A program made the translations under genes and the position numbers. A stretch of 7,859 nt of DNA from Leptospira sp. (GTDB lineage: Bacteria > Spirochaetota > Leptospiria > Leptospirales > Leptospiraceae). The notes beneath the pieces are model-generated. The model did no database searches. It had not been told where the DNA came from and saw only the letters and a program-made list of their open reading frames with translations. The stretch covers positions 1 to 7,859 of the forward strand of contig JALOTI010000079.1 of the NCBI GenBank assembly GCA_025457985.1, written 5' to 3'. Below are positions 1 through 5,717 of this stretch, one piece after another (the stretch's first letter is position 1; each line of letters begins with the position of its first letter).

Positions 1-1086
1 AAGTTCCGCTTGGACCAAAGAAATTCTAACGAACTTGATACAAAAGAACTCACCAACGAACAATCTTCCCAAGGAACAGTTCAATTAGATCATGAAATCA
101 ATTCTTCACATATGCTCACAGTTGGAGTGGAATCTTTTTCTGAAGAATTAGAATCAGATCGGCTTAGACAACGATTTGCTTTTAGAACTCGAAGAGCCGC
201 TTATTTACAAGATGAATGGATTGTTTACCGTAATAGTATTGTTTGGCGACTCGTTCCTGGGGTACGCCACGATATTGACTCGCAATTCGGTGGTCAGACT
301 ACACCTAAACTAGCGACACGAGTTGACATCACATCAAATTTAATTTTCAGAGCGAGTTACGGTAGAGGCTTTCGTCCACCATCCTTTCGAGAGCTTTATT
401 TACGATTCGAAAATCCAGGAGTTGGTTACGTAGTGGATGGAAACGAACGACTTCGCCCAGAAAAATCAATAACTGTAAACGCCGATATGGAGTACAGCCC
501 CTTTAAGTTTTGGTCACTTTCTTTAGGTGTTTTCAGAAATGATATCACAGACTTAATTCAATTTAATTTTGGAAATCAAACTTCGGAATTCGCTACTTTT
601 GAATTAACGAATATAGATAGGGCCTACACGAGAGGAGTGGAAGTAGGATCGAGGGTACGATTTTTAAAATATTTTGCTCTCGAATTGGGATATAACCATA
701 CGGATACTCGGGATTTAACAAGAGATAGACCCTTAGAAGGTAGAGCTCTCCACCAAGGAACTGCTAATTTTTTTGTGAATGCTCCCAATGGTTGGGAATT
801 TGCCCTACGAGCTAAACGGCTAGACAAACGGCCGTTTTATTCAACGACAAATCAATTTGCTGGTGCAAGCACTTCGCTTATCGAAAATCAGAATGATCCA
901 TTTGCGGAAGAAAAAGTCGTTTATGGTAAACCATTTACACTGCTCAATCTCAGAACGGAAAAAAAATTCTTTGATGGGCGAATGTCATTGTTTTTAGGTG
1001 TAGACAACGTTCTAGATCAGTATGAGCTTACCTATAATCCGATTCGTCCTCGGTTTTATTATGGTGGACTCCAAGCCCAATTTTAA
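1..1086 (+). CDS. TonB-dependent outer-membrane receptor, C-terminal beta-barrel part (5' partial)
   Basis: The frame is open from base 1 (codons AAG TTC CGC) with no credible start, so the gene begins upstream; 361 residues are visible. It is the outer-membrane barrel of a TonB-dependent receptor, which imports siderophores, haem, cobalamin or similar ligands using energy from TonB/ExbBD. Supporting sequence: alternating amphipathic strands throughout; the family-typical segment [14 protein letters not shown] starting near visible residue 120; [10 protein letters not shown] shortly after it, resembling the usual GNP-L-PE-S motif; [16 protein letters not shown] near the end; and a final phenylalanine (GGLQAQF), the usual C-terminal signal for barrel assembly. 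The plug domain and TonB box must lie outside the window, so the ligand cannot be named. Its last 26 bases overlap the start of the next gene. No frameshift or internal stop is present. Confidence 0.93.
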   Translation, partial: KFRLDQRNSNELDTKELTNEQSSQGTVQLDHEINSSHMLTVGVESFSEELESDRLRQRFAFRTRRAAYLQDEWIVYRNSIVWRLVPGVRHDIDSQFGGQTTPKLATRVDITSNLIFRASYGRGFRPPSFRELYLRFENPGVGYVVDGNERLRPEKSITVNADMEYSPFKFWSLSLGVFRNDITDLIQFNFGNQTSEFATFELTNIDRAYTRGVEVGSRVRFLKYFALELGYNHTDTRDLTRDRPLEGRALHQGTANFFVNAPNGWEFALRAKRLDKRPFYSTTNQFAGASTSLIENQNDPFAEEKVVYGKPFTLLNLRTEKKFFDGRMSLFLGVDNVLDQYELTYNPIRPRFYYGGLQAQF

Positions 1087-1717
1087 ATCCTACTCTAACT
1101 TTCATTTTCTATCATTATTTCTATTCATTGTTCATTTTTCGCACACCAACTCTCTATTAGCTGATGATTTTAAACTTTCTTCGATCCAACAAAAAAAGGT
1201 AGATGAGACATTTAAATTCATAGATAAACTGGAACCCAAAAAGCTCAAAATTGATAAGTCTACCTATCAAAAATTTAGCAAATTTGAAGATTATTATAAG
1301 TTTCATTTCTCTGGAAAAAAACTATCGAAATGGATACGAAGCAGAATCCAAAAATTCTCTTTTGGAGAGACCGGTGATTTTATCGCACTCTACCAAGATG
1401 AAGAAGTTTTTTTAGGTAAGATATTTTTTACCCTATCGCCTCTTGAAAGAACCTTGGTTTTAATCCATGAAGCGAGACATGCAGATGGCAAACAATTTGC
1501 GCATGTGGTTTGCCCCGATTCCTTCGAATTCTTAAATCCGAGAGATTGGAAAATCTTTCCGGCTGGTAAAAAAGGGTGCGATTCTTTGCCCGAGGGAAGC
1601 TACGGGGTTACTGCTGCTTTTTTATTTGAGTTGGGAGCCTATGGTTTTATAAGCCAAACAGAAGCCGGACTCCGTTACAATTCGGAAATCTCGAGAGTTG
1701 TGCGCCGGAAGGACTAA
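1061..1717 (+). CDS. exported zincin-like protein with HEARH motif, function unknown
   Basis: A 218-residue protein from ATG 1061. The n-region has K5 and K9, the hydrophobic stretch spans about residues 16-26 ([11 protein letters not shown]), and the sequence SLLA-DD suggests signal peptidase I cleavage after A34. The mature part carries L-I-H-E-A-R-H at 134-140, which fits the HExxH zinc-protease consensus (H136, E137, H140). E190 in FELGAYGF could be a third ligand, and C151 and C173 could form a disulfide, as expected of an exported protein. An upstream in-frame ATG at 1022 exists but adds 13 residues before the signal peptide, so 1061 is preferred. No clear Shine-Dalgarno is seen; the 26-base overlap with the receptor gene suggests coupled translation. 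I do not recognise a named family. Protease activity is inferred from the motif only; it could be a non-catalytic metal-binding protein. Confidence 0.85.
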   Translation: MVDSKPNFKSYSNFHFLSLFLFIVHFSHTNSLLADDFKLSSIQQKKVDETFKFIDKLEPKKLKIDKSTYQKFSKFEDYYKFHFSGKKLSKWIRSRIQKFSFGETGDFIALYQDEEVFLGKIFFTLSPLERTLVLIHEARHADGKQFAHVVCPDSFEFLNPRDWKIFPAGKKGCDSLPEGSYGVTAAFLFELGAYGFISQTEAGLRYNSEISRVVRRKD

Positions 1718-1929
1718 AAAAGGGAAACTTCTGACAATTCTGTAGTTGATCTGCCAGTACCTTGGTAGAGCACCTCACCGTGTAAGGAAACGACTGCCCA
1801 GGTTGGGTTTTCTTCGATTTGGGATTGAAGGGAATCCAAGAGACTATTGGTGAATCTTTCGATTTTTTTGTGCAAGGAAGAAGGAATCATTTCTGAAATA
1901 TGGTTAGGTCGTGCTTCCAATTGTCTCAT
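1714..1929 (-). CDS. small hypothetical protein, 71 residues
   Basis: I do not recognise this protein. It has a helical, charged N-terminal half (SLHKKIERFTNSLLDSLQ) followed by a short beta-like part, TWAVVSLHGEVLYQGTG, ending in SEVSLF. It has no signal peptide, membrane segment or cysteine and is probably cytosolic. It is kept because the region holds no competing gene, the composition is protein-like, and its TAG stop interlocks with the TAA stop of the convergent gene, as also happens at 3287-3290. The ATG at 1929 has only a weak GAGA upstream; an internal ATG at 1890 (residue 14) has no better ribosome site. It is transcribed away from the FNR gene, so the 1930-2121 gap probably holds its promoter. 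It could still be a chance reading frame. Confidence 0.5.
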   Translation of the reverse strand: MRQLEARPNHISEMIPSSLHKKIERFTNSLLDSLQSQIEENPTWAVVSLHGEVLYQGTGRSTTELSEVSLF

Positions 1930-2121
1930 GCTAGGTCTCGCTGTCAGTATTTCTAAGATCGGCAGAGGCGCCAGAATTACTAAAGAGTAAAAGGACAGAA
2001 AATTCAGTCAAGAAAGAGACATAATAAATTTAAAGATTTTATCAGTATGGGAACTGCTCCATCTTCTACTTTTCTCTCTGAATCCTCCTCAGAAACTTGA
2101 CATATACAAAAAAGCAAGAGG
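1930..2121. other. divergent intergenic region between the 71-residue gene and FNR
   Basis: This 192-base AT-rich gap should hold promoters in both directions. CATAAT at 2020-2025 resembles a -10 box for the FNR direction, but no good -35 lies 16-18 bases upstream. TTGACA at 2097-2102 is a perfect -35 consensus, but a -10 at normal spacing would fall on the start codon, so it is unlikely to be used that way. A GGCGCC palindrome near 1967 is too short to interpret. No tRNA, riboswitch or terminator-like hairpin is seen. Confidence 0.4.
2116..2121 (+). promoter_or_regulatory. ribosome binding site of FNR, abutting the ATG
   Basis: AAGAGG directly touches the ATG at 2122 with no spacer, which is unusually close. 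An in-frame TTG at 2128 sits six bases downstream of this site, an ideal distance, and would shorten the protein by two residues. The site therefore leaves the exact start open between ATG 2122 and TTG 2128. Confidence 0.45.
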
Positions 2122-3069
2122 ATGCCTTTGTTAACCCCGCAGATCAATCTTTTTAAAAAATCGAACCCTCTCCAAGTCAAAGTTATCTCCAATACCCGAC
2201 TGACTCCTGAGTTAGGATTTGGGAACAGGCCAAAGTCAGAAGGCGACTCGGCCGTCCACCGGATTGTTCTCGAAGTAGATCATTCGGTATACCCTTATAT
2301 GATTGGTCAGAGTGCAGGAATAATTCCACCTGGCGAAGATCCAGAAAAATTAGCGAAAGGATCTGCCGATCCGTCGTATACGGTCCGGCTGTATTCGATA
2401 GCCTCCCCTTCCTACAGTTTTGGTCAGACAAAGAACCATATTGAATTTATAGTTAAAAGGGATAATGTTTACGACCCCGAAGGAAATCTATTACACAAAG
2501 GGGTCTGTTCCAACTATCTTTGTGATTTGAAACCAGGCGATCTTGTGACAATGACAGGCCCGGCGGGAAAGAAATTTCTTTTACCGCAAGCTGACTTTTC
2601 TGGCGACTATATCTTTCTTGCCACAGGAACGGGAATTAGCCCATTTTTTGGAATGATTGAGGAAATTCTGGAACAAAAGCTGTATCCATTCTCCGGAAAG
2701 ATTACCTTAATCTATGGAGCGCCTTATACAGATGAGATAGTACTGCGTGATTATTTTGAATCTATGGAAAAGAAACATTCTAATTTCCGTCTTATCACGG
2801 CGATCAGCCGAGAAGAGAAAAATGCTTTTGATGGGGGCAAAATGTACATCAGCCACAGAGTGAAAGAAAACCCAGAACTTGTGAAAAATGCTGTCCAAAA
2901 CGGCGGAAAGATCTATATTTGTGGCGGTCCGAAAGGAATGGAGAAAGGAGTCATTGAAGAGATGTTACATATCATAAATACTACAAATCAGAATGGCACC
3001 AATCCTTCTTATGAAGAATTTAAAAAATCACTCGAAGAAAAAGAACAATTGTTTGTAGAGACATACTAA
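2122..3069 (+). CDS. plastid-type ferredoxin-NADP+ reductase (FNR)
   Basis: A 315-residue FAD enzyme that moves electrons between NADP(H) and ferredoxin or flavodoxin in the cytosol. The FAD domain contains R-L-Y-S at 89-92, followed by IASPSYSFG, and [14 protein letters not shown] at 127-140. The NADP domain contains [11 protein letters not shown] from 167, [15 protein letters not shown] from 198, and [13 protein letters not shown] from 264 (C267-G-G-P). The protein ends in LFVETY; a terminal tyrosine (Y315) stacking on the flavin is the hallmark of plant/plastid-type FNRs. From memory, a plastid-type FNR from L. interrogans has been crystallised, and both ends of this protein resemble it closely, which supports a start at or within two codons of 2122. 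Its TAA stop overlaps the next ATG by one base (TAATG), so the two genes are probably cotranscribed. The physiological partner in this organism is not shown by the sequence. Confidence 0.96.
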   Translation: MPLLTPQINLFKKSNPLQVKVISNTRLTPELGFGNRPKSEGDSAVHRIVLEVDHSVYPYMIGQSAGIIPPGEDPEKLAKGSADPSYTVRLYSIASPSYSFGQTKNHIEFIVKRDNVYDPEGNLLHKGVCSNYLCDLKPGDLVTMTGPAGKKFLLPQADFSGDYIFLATGTGISPFFGMIEEILEQKLYPFSGKITLIYGAPYTDEIVLRDYFESMEKKHSNFRLITAISREEKNAFDGGKMYISHRVKENPELVKNAVQNGGKIYICGGPKGMEKGVIEEMLHIINTTNQNGTNPSYEEFKKSLEEKEQLFVETY

Positions 3070-3290
3070 TGGCAAAACTAGGAATCATCAAAGACATAGA
3101 CAAAGGTCGTGGAGAAGTTCTCCGCGTGGAAATTTCCGAATACAAAGGACAAACCCTTTTTAATATTCGAATCTGGTATCAGGATGCGAATGGCGAATTT
3201 AAGCCAACTCAGAAAGGTGTAGCTATATCGCCCAATTTAGTCGGCGAATTGAAAGAGGCATTAGAAGAAGCTGAACGTTGGTTAGCTTAA
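3069..3290 (+). CDS. PC4/p15-like (Sub1 family) nucleic-acid-binding protein
   Basis: A 73-residue protein consisting of a single PC4-like domain. Residues 16-48 ([33 protein letters not shown]) give the curved beta-sheet with the family's R-I-W-Y and GEFKPTQKG pattern, followed by VAISP and an amphipathic helix, [16 protein letters not shown] (57-72). Known PC4 family proteins dimerise and bind single-stranded or melted DNA; the bacterial versions are small, and their roles are poorly defined, so a part in transcription or DNA maintenance is inferred. The ATG overlaps the FNR stop (TAATG) and no strong ribosome site is seen (only GTAGAG upstream), which points to coupled translation. Its TAA stop shares TTAA (3287-3290) with the stop of the convergent VWA-STAS gene. 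Confidence 0.88.
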   Translation: MAKLGIIKDIDKGRGEVLRVEISEYKGQTLFNIRIWYQDANGEFKPTQKGVAISPNLVGELKEALEEAERWLA

Positions 3291-4933
3291 GTATTTCTAT
3301 CTCCCGAATTTGCAAAACCCAATCGTTGCAATAATTCCTTTGCAGCGGTTTCGTTTTCAGCAACTCGGATGTGATTGTAAAGTCTTGTAATTTCAAAAAT
3401 CTTTTTTACTGAATCTTTGATATTACACACAACAAGTTCACCCCCTCTTTTTCGTAGCCAACCAACTATCTGGATCATAGAGCCTATCGCTGAAGAATCG
3501 ATATGTGAAGTGTTTCCTAAATTGAAAACTCCATAGCGAAATCCCTCCGACATCCGTTGTTCCACGTATAATTTTATATCTGGGCATTTATAAAGATCAA
3601 TATCTCCAACGCTAACGTATTCAAAGATTTCATCATGAACATCGATGTCTTTAATATCGATTCGTTCTGGTCCCTTTGCAAAAACTTGAGTGTTAAAGAA
3701 AATTTGTTTGTTTAAGTCTTCAGATTTTTCAGCTAACTTGGATTCCATGGCACGAAGCCTTGTTAAAACGGAACCAAGAGCGTTAGGAGCAAAATGTTTG
3801 TTTGCTTGAATGTCATGTATCAAACCAAGTAATAAGGTTTTTGCATCTTCAATTTGAGATTTTTTTACAAATTCACTTATCTCTCGTAAACCTCTTGTAG
3901 CATTAGCTATCAATATTTCAACTAATACATCCGGATCTTGTTTGCCTCTGGATTTGCCTTTTTCAGGTTTGAATGTATGATTTAAACTTTGAAGAGAGTT
4001 CCTTTCCAAAAGATTATAAAAACTTACATGTGTTTCAACTAAAGGTGCGTCAACTTTTGAAGCTCGATCGTCTATTTCTAATTCTAAAATCAAATTTTTA
4101 ATATCATCTGATCGAAGATCACCTAATTGCAAATTGACCTTTTGTCTCGAAATTGTTTTTGAATCTCCTAAAAATTCATCAAACTCCTCAGCAATATCAT
4201 GGGAAATTTCGGACAATACTTGATTCAACCGGACTCCTGGGGCAAACTGTAAACCCACATCAATTGCCTGTCCATAAAGCGCTCCGATGTCACCGAACTC
4301 TGTAAAAAAGATGTCGGAAGCTTTTTCAGGATTGTCTATATAATAGTAATTTCCTCCTCCTGCTTTTGCAATTTCAACCAACATCTCTTCATTAAAATCA
4401 TTTCCTACACCTATAGTCGTAGTCGAAATACCTGCTGCTGCATGGTCTTTTGCAATTTGTACTAAAGACTCTTGATCTTTAATTCCCAATGTAGGATTTC
4501 CATCGGTAAGTAGAATAACACGTTTGTATGCATTTGGAATTTTTGCATTGGCAACAGCTTTTAAGGTAGAAAGCCAACCACCGCTCAAATTTGTAGATGT
4601 TGCAACTTGAATATTTTGGATCTTATCTGTAACAGATATTTTTTCTGTTAGGTGGGTAATTGGCTGAATTAACTGAACATCAGCGGAATACGCAATGATA
4701 GTTACAGCATCATGCCTTGTTAGCCAATTGATTAATGCTGAGGATGCTTCAATGACTGAATCCATTTTTTCACCTTTCATTGACCAACTTTTATCTATGG
4801 CAAGACCGATGACTAGAGGCTTCCTTTCTTTCGAATTTGGATTTGCAGGTGTTCTAAAACGAAGCAGTAAGTGGTTTTTTTGAACTTCTCCCTCTAAAAT
4901 ATGAGGGTATTCTAACTTGGCATCAATCTGCAT
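3287..4933 (-). CDS. VWA domain - STAS domain fusion protein
   Basis: A 548-residue soluble protein without signal peptide or membrane segment. Residues about 38-215 form a von Willebrand A domain with an apparently intact metal-ion-dependent adhesion site: D47-x-S49-x-S51 (AIDKSWSM), T114 (STNLSGG) and D144 (LLTDGNPT). Residues about 225-300 look beta-rich ([15 protein letters not shown]), as in other VWA proteins with a following beta-sandwich. Residues about 335-410 look helical. Residues about 434-540 are a STAS domain (anti-sigma-factor antagonist fold) with [10 protein letters not shown]; by comparison with SpoIIAA, S481 aligns with the phosphorylated serine. The ATG at 4933 has AAGG two bases upstream. 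It is divergent from queE and convergent with the PC4 gene, so it is probably a single-gene unit. A role as metal-dependent scaffold with a phospho-switchable module is inference; no kinase or phosphatase partner is present here. Confidence 0.9.
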   Translation of the reverse strand: MQIDAKLEYPHILEGEVQKNHLLLRFRTPANPNSKERKPLVIGLAIDKSWSMKGEKMDSVIEASSALINWLTRHDAVTIIAYSADVQLIQPITHLTEKISVTDKIQNIQVATSTNLSGGWLSTLKAVANAKIPNAYKRVILLTDGNPTLGIKDQESLVQIAKDHAAAGISTTTIGVGNDFNEEMLVEIAKAGGGNYYYIDNPEKASDIFFTEFGDIGALYGQAIDVGLQFAPGVRLNQVLSEISHDIAEEFDEFLGDSKTISRQKVNLQLGDLRSDDIKNLILELEIDDRASKVDAPLVETHVSFYNLLERNSLQSLNHTFKPEKGKSRGKQDPDVLVEILIANATRGLREISEFVKKSQIEDAKTLLLGLIHDIQANKHFAPNALGSVLTRLRAMESKLAEKSEDLNKQIFFNTQVFAKGPERIDIKDIDVHDEIFEYVSVGDIDLYKCPDIKLYVEQRMSEGFRYGVFNLGNTSHIDSSAIGSMIQIVGWLRKRGGELVVCNIKDSVKKIFEITRLYNHIRVAENETAAKELLQRLGFANSGDRNT

Positions 4934-5006
4934 GACCTTGTAAGGAAAAATTTATTTTCACTTTTCGCAAGAACTATTTTTGATTTTATGTCTGAAGACG
5001 GAAAAC
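4934..5006. other. short divergent spacer between VWA-STAS and queE
   Basis: A 73-base AT-rich gap that should serve both directions. It includes AAGG for the - strand gene (complement of 4936-4939) and GACGGA just upstream of the queE ATG. TATTTT at 4975-4980 could be a -10 box for queE, but no matching -35 is convincing. No hairpin or riboswitch fits in so short a space; in particular there is no room for a preQ1 aptamer that I can recognise. Confidence 0.35.
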
Positions 5007-5717
5007 ATGTTTGGAAAAGTACACGAAATCTATTCTTCTATTTCTGGTGAGGGAATCTCTCAAGGGATTCCAACAGTTTTTGTAAGGTTTGCTGGTTGTT
5101 CCCTACGCTGTGGAAAAACCCAAGACAAAAAACTATGGTGTGATACTCCCTATGCCCTCGGACCAAATCAAGGAGAAGAAGTTTCAATCTCTGAAATACT
5201 TCGTAAGATAGATAACCTAGATCCAAACCATAGGTTTCAAATTCTCTGTACTGGTGGTGAGCCTTTAGAGGGTGAGAATGGTAAAAAAACTTATGAATTA
5301 GCAGACCAAGTGTTTGCGAGTCGTTCCTCTTTAAACAGCCCCTATCCAAAGATCCGTGTTGAGACAAATGGCAAAGAGAAATTAAGTTTAGAAGCGCCTG
5401 TCGTCTACACAATGGACTACAAATTGCCTGGATCAGGTATGGAATCAGAAATGAATCTAGGAAATCTTTTCATTTTAGAAAAGAGACATAATTCTCTTGA
5501 CGAAATCAAGTTCGTTGTGCGAGATAGAATCGACTTTCAAAGAAGTTTGGAAGTTATCTCTGAAAATAAAATTAATTTGAATCTTTTGTATTCACCTGTC
5601 CATGAAGAATTGGACGCTAAAGAACTTATCGAATGGTTAAAGAAGGATACACCGCCAAATGCGCGTTTGTCTCTTCAGATACATAAGTTTCTTTGGGGAA
5701 ATCAAAAAGGAGTTTGA
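5007..5717 (+). CDS. queE: 7-carboxy-7-deazaguanine synthase (QueE), radical SAM enzyme
   Basis: A 236-residue cytosolic radical SAM enzyme converting 6-carboxytetrahydropterin to 7-carboxy-7-deazaguanine, the precursor of preQ0, queuosine and other 7-deazaguanines. Evidence: the N-terminal [15 protein letters not shown] and [20 protein letters not shown] at 82-86; VETNG at 118-122; DYKLPGSGM at 137-145; and SLQIHKFLW at 222-230, which matches the conserved QueE tail. The cluster cysteines are C31, C35 and C45 (WCDT). The spacing C-x3-C-x9-C is longer than the canonical C-x3-C-x2-C of most family members because of an insert around GKTQDKKLW. The ATG at 5007 is preferred over an in-frame TTG at 4980, since the family begins close to this point and GGA lies upstream. 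The TGA stop overlaps the start of the SNF2 gene (TGATG). Confidence 0.92.
   Translation: MFGKVHEIYSSISGEGISQGIPTVFVRFAGCSLRCGKTQDKKLWCDTPYALGPNQGEEVSISEILRKIDNLDPNHRFQILCTGGEPLEGENGKKTYELADQVFASRSSLNSPYPKIRVETNGKEKLSLEAPVVYTMDYKLPGSGMESEMNLGNLFILEKRHNSLDEIKFVVRDRIDFQRSLEVISENKINLNLLYSPVHEELDAKELIEWLKKDTPPNARLSLQIHKFLWGNQKGV
5707..5712 (+). promoter_or_regulatory. ribosome binding site of the SNF2 gene, inside queE
   Basis: AAGGAG lies four bases before the ATG at 5717, within the last codons of queE. It is the strongest Shine-Dalgarno sequence I see in the window and fixes the start of the SNF2 gene. A separate strong site suggests the downstream protein is made in quantity along with QueE rather than only by read-through. 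Confidence 0.75.

Noticed and set aside
624..827. Open frame of 67 codons on the - strand
   Set aside because: A shadow of the TonB-dependent receptor barrel, with no ribosome site or recognisable protein features.
826..837. Perfect 12-base palindrome AAACGGCCGTTT with a nearby direct repeat of AAACGGC at 814
   Set aside because: It lies in the receptor coding sequence (KRLDKRPFY) and is adequately explained by codons; one copy only, with no operator context.
1022..1060. Upstream in-frame ATG for the HEARH gene
   Set aside because: It would put 13 extra residues ahead of a well-formed signal peptide and has no ribosome site.
2097..2102. TTGACA, a perfect -35 consensus before FNR
   Set aside because: A -10 at the usual spacing would overlap the FNR start codon, and none is seen there.
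2004..2192. Open frame of 62 codons on the - strand across the FNR start
   Set aside because: It partly overlaps FNR and occupies the likely promoter region; low-complexity hydrophobic and cysteine-rich translation without a clear start signal.
2183..2431. Open frame of 82 codons on the - strand, and a further one at 2707-2898
   Set aside because: Both lie inside the FNR gene, which is certain; their translations resemble no protein.
3274..3327. Imperfect inverted repeat, AACGTTGGTT at 3274 against AACCCAATCGTT at 3316, spanning the convergent gene ends
   Set aside because: Two bulges, a loop of about 32 bases and no run of T after the stem make it a poor terminator; both arms are coding.
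4695..4883. Open frame of 62 codons on the + strand
   Set aside because: Antisense to the VWA domain including its metal-site motif; a shadow.
5038..5412. Open frame of 124 codons on the - strand
   Set aside because: It lies wholly inside queE, whose conserved motifs fix the other strand as coding; no family features in its translation.
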